Origin: Caulobacteraceae bacterium | GTDB taxonomy: Bacteria; Pseudomonadota; Alphaproteobacteria; Caulobacterales; Caulobacteraceae | Assembly (NCBI GenBank): GCA_947475735.1 | Contig: CANJLQ010000006.1 | Location: 62,001-126,000 of the forward strand | Reading direction: 5' to 3' | DNA length: 64,000 nucleotides | Shown: piece after piece, positions 8,139 through 17,781 of the stretch | Layout of the letters: every line of letters starts with the position of its first letter | Numbering within the stretch: the first letter of the stretch is position 1 | The notes under the pieces: model-generated | What the model was told of the DNA's origin: nothing | The model's input: only the letters and a program-made list of their open reading frames with translations | The model's database searches: none | Program-made: the position numbers and the translations under genes

Positions 8139-8484
8139 TTCCAACCCTTGGGGCCACCGGTCTTCGCCGGCTGCCTGTTTCTGAACCCGGCGTTTTCGCC
8201 GAAGGACATCGCGATTAGACATCGGTTGTCCGCCCGGTCAACGCAACCCGCCCCCTTGGTCCCGGTTCCCCGCACTCTTGCCGAAGCCTGTGGCGCAAGC
8301 GTCACGGGAATACGGCGGCCGGGTGTTCGGGCGCGAGGCGAGCGCGGCGGCGGCGACCGCCGGGCGAGATCGGGCGTGTTTGCCTTGTCATCGCCCCTTT
8401 TCACCGTGTTATAGAGCTTCGCTTCGCGGAAGCGGCCGGGTCCCGGCCCCGCGATGGCCTTCAATCGGTTGGAGACTTCCCTCG
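8139..8484. other. divergent intergenic region between ntrZ-like and DUF3576 genes
   Basis: About 345 bases with no convincing gene. It must hold the promoters of both flanking genes, which point away from each other. On the plus strand TTGTCA (8385-8390) and TTATAG (8409-8414) are 18 bases apart and make the best promoter candidate seen. The rest is GC-rich with several short inverted repeats. Confidence 0.5.
8385..8414 (+). promoter_or_regulatory. candidate housekeeping promoter for the DUF3576 lipoprotein
   Basis: TTGTCA and TTATAG with an 18-base spacer, about 70 bases before the start codon at 8485, in the AT-richest part of the spacer. Match by eye only; the alphaproteobacterial housekeeping consensus is loose. 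Confidence 0.35.
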
Positions 8485-8934
8485 ATGAGCTTCGTTCGCG
8501 GCAAGGCGGTCGTCATGACCGCCGTCCTGATGGCCTCGGGCCTGGCGCTGGCCGGGTGCGGCGGCGGACTGTTCGGGGGCCGGCAGGCCGAGCGCGCGGA
8601 CGTCCAGACCGGGATCGGCGTGAACGGCTATCTGTGGCGCGCGACGCTGGACACCCTCAGCTTCATGCCCCTGCTGACCGCCGATCCGTGGGGCGGGGTC
8701 GTGAACTACGACTGGTACGTTAATCCCCAGACGCCGAACGAGCGTTTCAAGGCGACGGTCTTCATTCTCGACACCCGGCTGCGCGCCGACGCCCTCAACG
8801 TCACCGTGACCAAGGAGGTCCGCGACGCCGCCGGCGGCTGGACCGCCGCGCCCGTCGCCGCCCAGACCGAGGCCGACCTCGAGAACGCGATCCTGACCAA
8901 GGCGCGCCAGCTCAATCTGTCCAACGCGGGCTAA
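8485..8934 (+). CDS. DUF3576 family lipoprotein
   Basis: A 149-residue lipoprotein. Signal peptide MSFVRGKAVVMTAVLMASGLALAGC has a lipobox ending at Cys25, then a Gly-rich linker. The rest matches the DUF3576 pattern: GIGVNGYLWRATLDTLSFMPL..DPWGGVVNYDWY, then a later RLRADALNVTV and ending ARQLNL. The family is widespread in alphaproteobacteria and very often sits just before leuS and lptE, as here. That context suggests an envelope role, but none is established. The frame is open upstream to 8278, but only the 8485 start gives a signal peptide. Confidence 0.85.
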   Translation: MSFVRGKAVVMTAVLMASGLALAGCGGGLFGGRQAERADVQTGIGVNGYLWRATLDTLSFMPLLTADPWGGVVNYDWYVNPQTPNERFKATVFILDTRLRADALNVTVTKEVRDAAGGWTAAPVAAQTEADLENAILTKARQLNLSNAG

Positions 8935-8996
8935 GCCGACTATCAACATCGACCTCCTTCGGGTTTCCTCCGCTAGGAGCCGCCTGAAGGAATCCC

Positions 8997-11594
8997 GTGT
9001 CCGCCTCTTCGACCCGCTACGACCCCAAGACCGCCGAACCGCGCCAACAGGCCCGCTGGGCGGCCGCCGACGCCTTCGTCACCAAGGATACGGGGCGACC
9101 GAAATACTATGTCCTTGAAATGTTTCCCTATCCATCGGGAAACATCCACATGGGGCACGCCCGCAACTATGTGATGGGCGACGTGGTGGCGCGTCACAAA
9201 CGGGCCATGGGCTTCGACGTCCTGCATCCGATGGGCTGGGACGCCTTCGGCATGCCGGCCGAGAACGCGGCCATGGAGCGCGGCATCCACCCCAAGGGCT
9301 GGACCTACGACAATATCGCCATCATGCGCGAGCAGCTGAAGCTGCTGGGTTTGTCGCTGGACTGGAGCCGCGAGTTCGCCACCTGCGACCCCGAATACTA
9401 CGGCAAGCAGCAGGCGTGGTTCCTGGAGCTGTATCGGCGCGGCCTGGTCTATCGGAAGGACGGGGTCGTCAACTGGGACCCGGTCGACAACACCGTGCTG
9501 GCCAACGAACAGGTCATCGACGGGCGCGGCTGGCGCTCCGGCGCGGTCGTGGAGAAGCGCAAGCTGAACCAGTGGTTCCTGCGGATCACCGACTATGCCG
9601 ACGACCTGATCGAGGGGCTGGCCACCCTGGATCGCTGGCCCGACAAGGTCCGGCTGATGCAGGAGAACTGGATCGGCAAGTCCAAGGGCGCGACCCTGTG
9701 GTGGGACATCGCCGAAGCGCCCGATTTCCTGACCTCCGCGCCGGAGGGCCAGCCCAGCCATGACCGCGATCCGATCGAGGTCTATACCACCCGGCCAGAC
9801 ACCCTGTTCGGCGCCAGCTTCATCGCCCTGGCCCCCGACCATCCGCTGACCAAGGCGATCGCCGAGCACCGGACCGATGTCGCGGACTTCGTAAAGGCCT
9901 GCGCCCAGACCGGAACCAGCGAGGCCGACATCGAAAAGGCCGAGAAGCTGGGCGTAGACCTCGGCGTCCGCGTCCGCCACCCCTTCGATCCCGACAAGAC
10001 CCTGCCGGTCTGGGCCGCCAACTTCGTGCTGTCGACCTACGGGTCGGGGGCCATTTTCGGCTGTCCGGGTCACGACCAGCGCGACCTGGACTTCGCGCGC
10101 AAATACGATCTGCCGGTGATCCCCGTGGTCCGCCCGGACGGGGCCGAGACGGTCGAGATCGGCACCGAGGCCTATGTCGGGCCCGGCCGCATCTTCAACT
10201 CCGAATTCCTGGACGGACTGTCGGTCGAAGACGCCAAGGCGGCCGCCATCGCGCGGCTGGAGGCTTCGGGTCACGGCAAGGGCGCGACCATCTATCGCCT
10301 GCGCGACTGGGGCGTGAGCCGCCAGCGGTACTGGGGCTGCCCCATCCCGATCATCCACTGCGACGCCTGCGGCGTGGTCGAGGTGCCGGCCGCCCAGCTG
10401 CCCGTCGTCCTGCCCGACGATGTGACCTTCGACGTGCCCGGCAACCCGCTGGACCGCCATCCGACCTGGAAGCACGTGGCCTGTCCGTCCTGCGGGGCCG
10501 ATGCCCGGCGCGAGACCGACACGCTCGACACCTTCGTCGACTCCAGCTGGTATTTCGCCCGCTTCACCGACCCCACGGCGGCCGAGCCGATCAATGCCGG
10601 GGCCGCGAACCGCTGGCTGGCGGTCGATCAGTATATCGGCGGGGTCGAGCACGCCGTGCTGCACCTGCTGTACGCGCGGTTCATCACCCGGGCCCTGTCG
10701 GATGCCGGGATGCTGGCGGTCAAGGAGCCGTTCGCGGGCCTGTTCACGCAAGGGATGGTGGTCCACGAGACCTATCGCCGGGCCGACGGGGCCTGGGTCG
10801 AGCCGACCGACGTGGACCTGACCAACGACGCCGGCGTCCGCGCCGCGAAGCAGCGGTCCACCGGCGAGACCCTGGTCATCGGCGACATCGAGAAGATGTC
10901 CAAGTCCAAGAAGAACGTCGTCGCCCCGGCCGAAATCCTGGAAAGCCACGGCGTCGACGCCGGGCGCCTGTTCGTCCTGTCCGACAGCCCGCCCGAACGC
11001 GACGTGCAGTGGACGCCGGGCGGGGTCGAGGGGGCCAGCCGCTTCGTGCAGCGCGTCTGGACCGAGTTCGAGACCTACGATCCCGGGGTCGCGGGCGACG
11101 AAGCCGCCAACGCCGCCCTGGTGCGTGAGACCCACAAGGCCATCAAGGCCGTTTCCGAAGGCGTCGAGGGCTTCCGCTTCAACTCCGCCATCGCCAAGCT
11201 GTACGCCTTCGTCGCCACGGTGCGCGAGGCGAAGACGGCCGGCGGCGTGGCCAAGGCCGAGGCCCTGTCGGCCCTGGCGCGTCTGATCTCGCCCTTCACC
11301 CCGCACCTGGCCGAGGAGTGCTGGGCGCGGCTGGGCGAGACGGGAATGGTGCTGGACGCGCCCTGGCCCGTGTTCGACCCGGCCCTGGCCGCCGACGACG
11401 AGGTCGTCCTGCCGATCCAGATCAACGGCAAGCGTCGCGGCGAGATCTCGATGCCGCGCGGTGCCGACAGCGCGGCCGTGGAAGCCGAGGCGCTCGCCAA
11501 TCCGGCGGTGAGGGCGTATCTGGAGGCCAACGGCCAATCCATTCGTAAGGTGATCGTCGTGCCCGACCGCATCGTCAATCTGGTGGCTGGCTGA
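8997..11594 (+). CDS. leuS: leucyl-tRNA synthetase
   Basis: An 865-residue class I aminoacyl-tRNA synthetase charging tRNA-Leu. The HIGH motif appears as HMGH (51-54) inside [20 protein letters not shown] is at 633-637. The editing (CP1) domain with [10 protein letters not shown] follows about residue 260. C-terminal anticodon-binding and short leucine-specific domains complete it. Start is GTG at 8997 with a GAAGGAA ribosome binding site. The stop overlaps the lptE start (TGATG). Confidence 0.98.
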   Translation: MSASSTRYDPKTAEPRQQARWAAADAFVTKDTGRPKYYVLEMFPYPSGNIHMGHARNYVMGDVVARHKRAMGFDVLHPMGWDAFGMPAENAAMERGIHPKGWTYDNIAIMREQLKLLGLSLDWSREFATCDPEYYGKQQAWFLELYRRGLVYRKDGVVNWDPVDNTVLANEQVIDGRGWRSGAVVEKRKLNQWFLRITDYADDLIEGLATLDRWPDKVRLMQENWIGKSKGATLWWDIAEAPDFLTSAPEGQPSHDRDPIEVYTTRPDTLFGASFIALAPDHPLTKAIAEHRTDVADFVKACAQTGTSEADIEKAEKLGVDLGVRVRHPFDPDKTLPVWAANFVLSTYGSGAIFGCPGHDQRDLDFARKYDLPVIPVVRPDGAETVEIGTEAYVGPGRIFNSEFLDGLSVEDAKAAAIARLEASGHGKGATIYRLRDWGVSRQRYWGCPIPIIHCDACGVVEVPAAQLPVVLPDDVTFDVPGNPLDRHPTWKHVACPSCGADARRETDTLDTFVDSSWYFARFTDPTAAEPINAGAANRWLAVDQYIGGVEHAVLHLLYARFITRALSDAGMLAVKEPFAGLFTQGMVVHETYRRADGAWVEPTDVDLTNDAGVRAAKQRSTGETLVIGDIEKMSKSKKNVVAPAEILESHGVDAGRLFVLSDSPPERDVQWTPGGVEGASRFVQRVWTEFETYDPGVAGDEAANAALVRETHKAIKAVSEGVEGFRFNSAIAKLYAFVATVREAKTAGGVAKAEALSALARLISPFTPHLAEECWARLGETGMVLDAPWPVFDPALAADDEVVLPIQINGKRRGEISMPRGADSAAVEAEALANPAVRAYLEANGQSIRKVIVVPDRIVNLVAG

Positions 11595-12070
11595 TGAGGG
11601 CCGTGGCCGCCCTCGCCCTGGCGTCCAGCCTGCTGCTGGCCGGGTGCGGGTTCACGCCGATGTATGCGGAGACGGCTGAGGGGTCGCCCCTGCGGCGGAT
11701 CGCGGTGTCGGCCCAGGACGATCGTCTCGGCTATCGCCTGCGCGAACAGCTGGAAGACGCCCTGGCCTGGGATCGGTCGGCCGCGCCCCTCTATCGCCTG
11801 ACCACGACGATCGAGCAGAACCGGCGCCCGCTGGGTCGGCGGATCGACGACACGGCGACCCGCTATGAGCTGACGGTCCGCGCGGCCTGGACGCTCCAGC
11901 CCGTGGCGCCCGGCACGCCCCTGACAGGAGTCCAGTCGGTCACCACCACCTATGCCGCCGCCGACCAGCCCTATGCCGCCATCGCCGCACAGCAGGACGG
12001 CGAGGACCGCGCCGCCGCCGAACTGGCCCAGGCCATCCGGCTCGACCTGATGCGGGCTCTGGCCGAGTGA
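11594..12070 (+). CDS. lptE: LptE, LPS assembly lipoprotein
   Basis: A 158-residue outer-membrane lipoprotein with lipobox LLAGC (Cys18) followed by GFTPMY, the hallmark of the alphaproteobacterial LptE family. LptE plugs the LptD barrel and helps insert LPS in the outer leaflet. The leuS-lptE-holA order is conserved across alphaproteobacteria and strengthens the call. Sequence similarity to E. coli LptE is weak, as usual. Confidence 0.9.
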   Translation: MRAVAALALASSLLLAGCGFTPMYAETAEGSPLRRIAVSAQDDRLGYRLREQLEDALAWDRSAAPLYRLTTTIEQNRRPLGRRIDDTATRYELTVRAAWTLQPVAPGTPLTGVQSVTTTYAAADQPYAAIAAQQDGEDRAAAELAQAIRLDLMRALAE

Positions 12071-12085
12071 GGTCGCGCACCGGCA

Positions 12086-12215
12086 ATCCTCCCCCGTTGG
12101 GGGAGGTGGCTCCGAAGCGTAGCGAAGGAGACGGAGGGGGCTCAACCCAGACGCCGTCATTAGCGGTTGACCCCCTCCACCGCTACGCGGTCCCCCTCCC
12201 CCAATGGGGGAGGAT
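12086..12215. repeat. REP-like long palindromic repeat, copy 1 (lptE-holA spacer)
   Basis: A 130-base inverted repeat. Its outer left arm reads ATCCTCCCCC and its right end GGGGGAGGAT. Each arm holds a smaller hairpin: CCTCCCCC/GGGGGAGG near each end, CGAAGCGTAGCG inside the left arm, ACCGCTACGCGGT inside the right. The two arms pair through GGAGGGGGCTCAAC and GTTGACCCCCTCC. A second copy lies at 61771-61903. The right terminus provides the purine-rich ribosome binding site of holA. Confidence 0.8.
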
Positions 12216-12224
12216 CGTTCGGTG
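12207..12224 (+). promoter_or_regulatory. repeat-derived ribosome binding site and GTG start of holA
   Basis: GGAGG at 12209-12213 is the right end of the palindromic repeat and lies 8 bases before the GTG at 12222. It decides the start: the alternative ATG at 12204 lies inside the repeat arm and would put the purine run inside the coding sequence. Confidence 0.65.
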
Positions 12225-13274
12225 ATCCTGGCCAAACGCCCCGAGGTCGATCGCTTCCTGGCGCGGCCGGACGCCGGAATCCGCGCCGCCGTCATCCACG
12301 GCAAGGACCGGTCAGGGGTCGCCGAACGCGCCGAGATCCTGTGCAAGGCCATCACGCCGGACCTAAACGACCCCTTCAACGTCACCGTCCTGACCGACAG
12401 CGACATCGACGGCGACGAGAGCCGGCTGGAGGAGGCCCTTACGGCCCTGTCCATGATCGGCGGGCGGCGGCTGGTCCGGGTGCGGCTGGGGTCCGACAAG
12501 GCCTCGGTCGACAAGGCCGTGGCGGCCGCCCTGAAGATCCATGGCGAGGGCGGCTATAATCCCGACGCCATGCTGGTCGTCGAGGCGGGGGCGCTGGGCC
12601 GGGACTCGGCGCTGCGGAAAGCCGCCGAGGCCGGCAAGGCCAGCGTCGGCATCGCCTGCTACGAGGACGAGGTCGGCGACATCGCCCGGATGACGCGCGA
12701 GGCCCTCGCGGCCGATAAGGTGGGTCTGACCTCCGACGCCCTGGCGGCCTTCGTCGCGCGCCTGCCCAAGGAACGTGGGCTGATGCGCCAGGAGATCGAG
12801 CGGCTGGCGCTCTATGTCGGCCCCGGCTCGGGCCGGACGATCGATGTGGAGGAGCTAGAGGCCCATCTCGGGGTCGAGGCGGACGCGTCCCTGTCCGACG
12901 CGGCGCTGCAAGCGTTCGGGGGGCGACCCGGGCCGGCGCAGGGCGGACTGAGGCGGGCCCTGGCGGAGGGCGAAAGCGCGGTGATGGCCGTGCGCTCCGC
13001 CTCGATCCACCTTGGGAAGCTGAGGCGGATCAATGTCTTGCAGAACGCCGGGGCCGGGGCCAAGGAGGCGGCCAAAGCGGCGGGGGTGTTCTGGAAACAG
13101 GAGGCCGAGATGCTGCGCCAGGCCCGCGTCTGGCGGCTCGACCAGCTCGACGAGGTTCAGGACAGCGTCAACACCGCCGACGTCATGACCAAGACGACCG
13201 GCATGCCCGAGCACCTGATCGCCGAACGTCTGTTGCTGGAGATCGCGGCGCGGGCCCGGCGGCTGGGGCTCTAG
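12222..13274 (+). CDS. holA: DNA polymerase III delta subunit (clamp loader)
   Basis: 350 residues from GTG at 12222 (six more if the ATG at 12204 inside the repeat is used). Matches alphaproteobacterial HolA: N-terminal VIHGKDRSGVAERAE (RecA-like fold without working Walker A), central ALSMIGGRRLVRVR, and the C-terminal collar ending LIAERLLLEIAARAR. HolA opens the beta clamp as part of the gamma complex. It is the third gene after leuS and lptE, separated from lptE by the repeat. Confidence 0.9.
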   Translation: MILAKRPEVDRFLARPDAGIRAAVIHGKDRSGVAERAEILCKAITPDLNDPFNVTVLTDSDIDGDESRLEEALTALSMIGGRRLVRVRLGSDKASVDKAVAAALKIHGEGGYNPDAMLVVEAGALGRDSALRKAAEAGKASVGIACYEDEVGDIARMTREALAADKVGLTSDALAAFVARLPKERGLMRQEIERLALYVGPGSGRTIDVEELEAHLGVEADASLSDAALQAFGGRPGPAQGGLRRALAEGESAVMAVRSASIHLGKLRRINVLQNAGAGAKEAAKAAGVFWKQEAEMLRQARVWRLDQLDEVQDSVNTADVMTKTTGMPEHLIAERLLLEIAARARRLGL

Positions 13275-13283
13275 GCCGAAGGG

Positions 13284-13463
13284 TCAGCCCCGCTTTGAGG
13301 CCTTGCGGAAGGCGGGCTTTGCCAGGGCGGTGTTCTTTGCGCTGACCGATTTTTCCGGATGCTGGCCGGGCTTGAAGGCCGGGCCCCCGGGGTGGCTGCC
13401 GGCCTTCTTGGCGGCGAGCACGCGTTTCAGGGCCTGGGCGGGGGTTTCGGTCTCGTCGGTCAT
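13284..13463 (-). CDS. small basic hypothetical protein (59 residues)
   Basis: Starts MTDETETPAQALKRVLAAKK and ends KPAFRKASKRG. It is Lys/Ala/Pro-rich and strongly basic in the second half, and probably binds nucleic acid or is disordered. It resembles short basic proteins of similar design seen in many alphaproteobacteria (EETPAQALRRAL...KP..R), to my recollection. It runs co-directionally 27 bases after parB and converges with holA. No function is known to me. Confidence 0.55.
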   Translation of the reverse strand: MTDETETPAQALKRVLAAKKAGSHPGGPAFKPGQHPEKSVSAKNTALAKPAFRKASKRG

Positions 13464-13490
13464 GGAGCGAATCCTAGCACGGCCGTGGCC

Positions 13491-14375
13491 TCAGCCCCGC
13501 ATCAATCGACGACACAGATCGTCCAGCTGTTCCAGAGAGGCATAGGTCAGGGTCAGCTCGCCCTTCCCGCCCCGATCCGCCAGCGACACCTTCAGCCCCA
13601 GCGCGTCGGCCAGATCCTGCTCCAGGGCGGCCGTGTCGGGCGATGCGGCCACCGCCGCCTTGCCGGGCCGGGGCTTGGCGGCGCTGTCCTGGGAGCGCCG
13701 CGCCAGGGCCTCGGCCTGACGGACGTTCAGACCCTCCAGCATGATCTTTTCGGCCAGGCCGTCCGGATCGCGGGCCGTCAGCAGCGCCCGGGCGTGGCCG
13801 GCGGAGAGGATCCCCTCCCCCACCAGTTCCTTCACGCGCGGCGTCAGGTGCGTCAGCCGCAGGGTATTGGCGACATGGCTACGCGACTTGCCGACGATGC
13901 CGGCCACGGCGTCCTGGGTCCGGCCGAACCGCTCCATCAGGGCGGCATAGGCCTGGGCTTCTTCGAGCGGGTTGAGGTCGGCGCGCTGGACGTTCTCGAT
14001 GATGGCGACTTCCAGCACCTCCAGATCGTCCATCTGGCGGACGATGATCGGCACCTCGGTCAGGCGCGCGGCCTGGGCGGCGCGCCAGCGGCGCTCACCG
14101 GCGATGATCTGCCAGACCTCGTCCTCGCCCGGCTGGGCCCGGACCAGAATGGGCTGGAGCACACCCTTGTCGCGGATCGACTGCGTCAGTTCCGACAGGT
14201 CCTCGGGCCGGAAGACCTTTCGCGGCTGATCCGGATTGGGCTTCAGGCTCTCGATCGGGGCCAGCTGGACGCCGACCGGCATCGGCAGGCCGAAGGTGAC
14301 CGGCGCGGCGTCGGCGACGGGTTCGCCCAGAAGAGCCGACAGACCCCGACCCAGACCTCTTTGACGTTCAGACAA
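13491..14375 (-). CDS. parB: ParB, chromosome partitioning CTPase/DNA-binding protein
   Basis: 294 residues. N-terminal RGLGRGLSALLG (the ParA-contacting segment, 6-17), CTP-binding motifs GERRWRA (93-99) and ENVQR (127-131), a helix-turn-helix near 150-175 (DAVAGIVGKSRSHVANTLRL), and a C-terminal dimerisation domain. ParB binds parS, spreads as a sliding clamp, and is moved by ParA to segregate the origin. It lies 21 bases downstream of parA on the same strand. Candidate parS sites are at 15024, 15862, 17757 and 19965. Confidence 0.98.
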   Translation of the reverse strand: MSERQRGLGRGLSALLGEPVADAAPVTFGLPMPVGVQLAPIESLKPNPDQPRKVFRPEDLSELTQSIRDKGVLQPILVRAQPGEDEVWQIIAGERRWRAAQAARLTEVPIIVRQMDDLEVLEVAIIENVQRADLNPLEEAQAYAALMERFGRTQDAVAGIVGKSRSHVANTLRLTHLTPRVKELVGEGILSAGHARALLTARDPDGLAEKIMLEGLNVRQAEALARRSQDSAAKPRPGKAAVAASPDTAALEQDLADALGLKVSLADRGGKGELTLTYASLEQLDDLCRRLMRG

Positions 14376-14396
14376 ACTCTTGTTTCCGTTCGATAA

Positions 14397-15212
14397 TCAG
14401 GCGGCGAGCCGGCGGCGCTCGCGGCCCACGACTTCCTTGGCCAGCCGCAGATAGGCCTGGCTGCCGGTGCATTTCAGATCGTAGATCAGGACAGGCTTGC
14501 CGAAGGACGGGGCCTCGGACACGCGCACGTTCCGGGGAATGACGGCCTCATAGACCTTGTCGCCGAAGTGGGCGCGGACGTCGGCGGCGACCTGACCGGA
14601 CAGAGCATTTCGCCGATCGTACATGGTCAGGACGAGGCCCTGGATCTCGAGGCTGGGATTCAATGATTGACGGACCATCTCGATGGTCTTCATCAACTGC
14701 GTCAACCCTTCGAGCGCGAAGAACTCGCACTGCAATGGAACCAGAACGCCGTCCGCAGCCGCCATGGCGTTCAACGTCAGCAGGTTCAGCGACGGCGGAC
14801 AGTCGATCAGGACATAGTCATACCGGGCGCTACCGTTCTGGCCCTGTCCGGCGAGGGCGTCGCGAAGCCGAAACGAGCGGCGATCCGCCTGGCTCAGCTC
14901 GATCTCGACGCCGGACATGTCGGCGTCGGCAGGGATGATGTCGAGCCCAGGAACCGCGGTCGTCACGGCCGCGTCATGGACGGATCGACCGTCCACGATC
15001 ACGTCATAGATGGTGATCCGGCGTGTTTCACGTGGAACACCCAGACCCGTGGAGGCATTGCCCTGGGGGTCCATATCGACGATCAGGACCCGCTCGCCGA
15101 TGGCCGCAAGCGCGGTGCCCAGATTGATGGCGGTCGTGGTCTTGCCCACCCCGCCCTTCTGGTTGGAGACGGCGAGCACCCGGGGCGGGCGGACCGGGGC
15201 GGTCTTGGTCAT
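14397..15212 (-). CDS. parA: ParA, chromosome partitioning ATPase
   Basis: 271 residues from ATG at 15212 (a GTG at 15236 would add 8 and overlap rsmG). The deviant Walker A motif KGGVGKTT is at 19-26, with Walker A' and B regions VLIVDMDPQGNAST and YDYVLIDCPPSL. ParA dimers bind DNA non-specifically and pull ParB-parS complexes polewards. The ATG start gives the usual short N-terminus. A parS-like sequence (15024-15039) lies inside the gene. Confidence 0.97.
   Translation of the reverse strand: MTKTAPVRPPRVLAVSNQKGGVGKTTTAINLGTALAAIGERVLIVDMDPQGNASTGLGVPRETRRITIYDVIVDGRSVHDAAVTTAVPGLDIIPADADMSGVEIELSQADRRSFRLRDALAGQGQNGSARYDYVLIDCPPSLNLLTLNAMAAADGVLVPLQCEFFALEGLTQLMKTIEMVRQSLNPSLEIQGLVLTMYDRRNALSGQVAADVRAHFGDKVYEAVIPRNVRVSEAPSFGKPVLIYDLKCTGSQAYLRLAKEVVGRERRRLAA
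15024..15039. promoter_or_regulatory. parS: parS-like site inside parA (one mismatch)
   Basis: TGTTTCACGTGGAACA differs from the 16-base parS palindrome TGTTTCACGTGAAACA at one position. It lies in parA coding sequence, about 10 kb left of the putative origin. Confidence 0.8.
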
Positions 15213-15213
15213 G

Positions 15214-15843
15214 CTAACCACGTTGCTGGTTCCCACGGGGTTTCAGGCTCCGGACGGTGACGATACGCCCGCGCGGATCGCTGCGCGAAACGGACAGGCC
15301 TGCGTCCACTTGCCAGACCCGGGCAGCGTCCCGCAACTCGGCCTCGGCCTTCTCTCCCTTCAGAAACAGACCTTGTGCACCGCGCTGCAGATAGGGCTGT
15401 GCATAACCCAGGAGCTTCTCCAGCGGGGCGACGGCGCGGGCGGTCACGACGTCGACCTTCAGCGTCTGGGCCTCGGCCCGGCCCCAGACCACCGTCGCCG
15501 GCAGCCCGAGCGCGTCGACCACGACCTGAAGGAACCGGCACCGCTTCTGCAAGGAGTCGATGAGCCAGACGTAAGCATCGGGGCGCTCCTTCGACAGGAT
15601 CGCCAGAACGACACCCGGAAAGCCGGCCCCCGCCCCCAGATCGGCCCAGGTCCGCGCCTCGGGTGCGAGATCGAGCAGCTGGGCCGAGTCCCAGGCATGG
15701 CGGTTCCAGAAATCGGGCAGGCTGTCCGGACCGACCAGGTTCATGACGGCATTGGCCTCGATCAACCGGAGGCGGAAGGCTTCGAGATCGGCCATCCGTT
15801 CGGGCGACGCACCCGCCAGTCTTTGAAACTCGTCGGCCGTCAT
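15214..15843 (-). CDS. rsmG: RsmG (GidB), 16S rRNA m7G527 methyltransferase
   Basis: 209 residues, the normal length. SAM-binding loop DLGAGAGFPG (68-77) and the later TARAVAPLEKLL motif are both diagnostic. It methylates G527 of 16S rRNA; loss gives low-level streptomycin resistance in other bacteria. The start overlaps the mnmG stop by one base, so the mnmE-mnmG-rsmG-parA-parB order forms one transcription unit or nearly so. Confidence 0.95.
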   Translation of the reverse strand: MTADEFQRLAGASPERMADLEAFRLRLIEANAVMNLVGPDSLPDFWNRHAWDSAQLLDLAPEARTWADLGAGAGFPGVVLAILSKERPDAYVWLIDSLQKRCRFLQVVVDALGLPATVVWGRAEAQTLKVDVVTARAVAPLEKLLGYAQPYLQRGAQGLFLKGEKAEAELRDAARVWQVDAGLSVSRSDPRGRIVTVRSLKPRGNQQRG

Positions 15844-17708
15844 CAGGCGGCGACCGCTGTCCGCTTCACGTGAGACAGCAGCGCGGTGAGCGCGCCAGGG
15901 GTGACACCCTCGATCCGGCCAGCCTGACCCAGGGTACGGGGGCGGACGAGCGCCAGCTTCTCGCGGACTTCGTTCGACAGGCCGCCGATCACCGCATAGT
16001 CGAGCTCGCCCGGCAGGGTCAGCGCCTCCTCGCGGCGGAGAGCCTCGGCGTCGGCCGTCTGGCGGTCCAGGTAGCCGGCGTAGCCGGCGTCGATCTCGAT
16101 CTGCTCGCGGATCTCGGGGGTCCAGGACCGGATTTCGGGATAGGCCGTCTCGAACGCCGCCAGGGTCACGCCCGGATAGGCCAGCAGGTCGCGCATCGAG
16201 CGGCGCTGACCATCGGCGTTGACCGCGAGACCCAGAGCGCCCGCCTCCTTCGGAGTGAAGCGGGTCTCACGGACCAGGCGGGCGGCCTGCTCCAGAGCCA
16301 CCGCCTTGGCCTCGAACACTATACGGCGGTCGCAGCCGACGACACCGGCCTCCACGCCCAGCCCGGTCAACCGTTGATCTGCGTTGTCGGCGCGCAGCGT
16401 CAGTCGATACTCCGCGCGGCTGGTGAACATCCGGTAGGGCTCGGTCACACCGCGTGTGACCAGATCGTCAATCATGACGCCGATATAGGCCTGGTCGCGG
16501 CCCAGGACGATCTCGCCCGACCCGGCCGAAGCGCGCGCCGCGTTCAGCCCGGCAATCAACCCTTGAGCGCCGGCCTCCTCATAGCCGGTCGTGCCGTTGA
16601 TCTGCCCGGCGAGGTACAGGCCGGGCCGGCGCTTGACCTCCAGCGCCGGAGTCAGTTCGCGCGGGTCGACATAGTCGTACTCGATGGCATAGCCAAAGCG
16701 GAACACCTCGACCGCCTCCAGTCCCGGCATGGTCCGGAGGAAGGCCATCTGGGTCTCGGGGGAGACCGAGGTGGAGATGCCATTAGGGTAGACGGTGGGA
16801 TCATCCAGCCCCTCCGGCTCCAGGAAAACTTGATGCGAGGTCTTGTCGGCGAAGCGGACGACCTTGTCCTCGATCGAGGGGCAGTAGCGAGGGCCACGCC
16901 CCGTCAGCCGGCCGCCATAGACGGCGCTCTCGCCGAGATTGGCGGCGATGATCCGGTGGGTCTCCTCGGTCGTCGCAGTGATGCCGCAGGCGATCTGGGG
17001 CACCGTGATCCGGTCGGTCAGGAAGCTGAAGGGGACCGGTGCCTCGTCGGCCGCCTGCATCTCCAGACGGTCCCAGGCGATGGTCCGACCATCAAGGCGA
17101 GCAGGCGTGCCGGTCTTCAGGCGGCCCATCGCCAGGCCCGCGCCATACAGGTCGGCGGCGAGGCCGGTTGACGGGGCCTCTCCGTGCCGTCCGGCGGGGA
17201 TGCGGTCTTCGCCCCGATGAATGACGCCGTTCAGGAAGGTGCCGGTCGTCAGGACGACGGCACCCGCGCGGATCTCGACGCCCTCGCCGGTGCGGACACC
17301 CATGACGCGATCCCCGTCCAGCACGAGGCCCTCGGCCGTGCCGGCCATCAGGGTCAGGTTCGGCGTCGCTGCGAGCTCGGCCTGCATGGCCTCGCGGTAG
17401 AGTCGTCGGTCGATCTGGCTGCGCGGTCCCCGCACGGCTGCGCCTTTGGATCGGTTCAGCATGCGGAACTGGATGCCCGAGACGTCCGCGAGACGCCCCA
17501 TCAGGCCGTCGAAGGCGTCGATCTCACGGACGAGGTGCCCCTTGCCGAGTCCGCCGATCGCCGGATTGCACGACATCTCGCCGACAGTCTCGAGCTTCTG
17601 GGTCAGCAGGAGCGTGCGCGCGCCGAAGCGGGCTGAGGCCGCCGCGGCCTCGCAGCCGGCATGGCCGCCGCCGATCACGATCACATCGAAGGACAGGGGG
17701 GATGTCAT
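15843..17708 (-). CDS. mnmG: MnmG (GidA), tRNA U34 modification enzyme
   Basis: 621 residues. FAD-binding GGGHAGCE (13-20) opens the chain. The family signatures [13 protein letters not shown] and GPRYCPS, and the C-terminal helical domain, are present. With MnmE it adds the (carboxymethyl)aminomethyl group at wobble uridine. The ATG at 17708 is chosen: the frame is open to 17843, but the extra 45 residues would read through the parS site and the mnmE 3' end and are not family-like. A degenerate parS (15862-15877) lies in its 3' end. Confidence 0.97.
   Translation of the reverse strand: MTSPLSFDVIVIGGGHAGCEAAAASARFGARTLLLTQKLETVGEMSCNPAIGGLGKGHLVREIDAFDGLMGRLADVSGIQFRMLNRSKGAAVRGPRSQIDRRLYREAMQAELAATPNLTLMAGTAEGLVLDGDRVMGVRTGEGVEIRAGAVVLTTGTFLNGVIHRGEDRIPAGRHGEAPSTGLAADLYGAGLAMGRLKTGTPARLDGRTIAWDRLEMQAADEAPVPFSFLTDRITVPQIACGITATTEETHRIIAANLGESAVYGGRLTGRGPRYCPSIEDKVVRFADKTSHQVFLEPEGLDDPTVYPNGISTSVSPETQMAFLRTMPGLEAVEVFRFGYAIEYDYVDPRELTPALEVKRRPGLYLAGQINGTTGYEEAGAQGLIAGLNAARASAGSGEIVLGRDQAYIGVMIDDLVTRGVTEPYRMFTSRAEYRLTLRADNADQRLTGLGVEAGVVGCDRRIVFEAKAVALEQAARLVRETRFTPKEAGALGLAVNADGQRRSMRDLLAYPGVTLAAFETAYPEIRSWTPEIREQIEIDAGYAGYLDRQTADAEALRREEALTLPGELDYAVIGGLSNEVREKLALVRPRTLGQAGRIEGVTPGALTALLSHVKRTAVAA
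15862..15877. promoter_or_regulatory. degenerate parS-like site in mnmG (three mismatches)
   Basis: CGCTTCACGTGAGACA keeps the core TTCACGTGA of parS but differs at three of 16 positions. It lies between two better sites, which is the only reason to keep it. Confidence 0.4.
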
Positions 17709-17756
17709 GGGAGGCGGGACATAGGCCAGAACGACCGAAAACGCCACTGCCGGGAC

Positions 17757-17772
17757 TGTTTCACGTGAAACA
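17757..17772. promoter_or_regulatory. parS: parS site, perfect, between mnmE and mnmG
   Basis: TGTTTCACGTGAAACA, a perfect match to the bacterial consensus, in the 73-base gap between the mnmE stop and the mnmG start. It is about 7.3 kb from the putative origin. Confidence 0.93.
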
Positions 17773-17781
17773 GGGCCCCGA

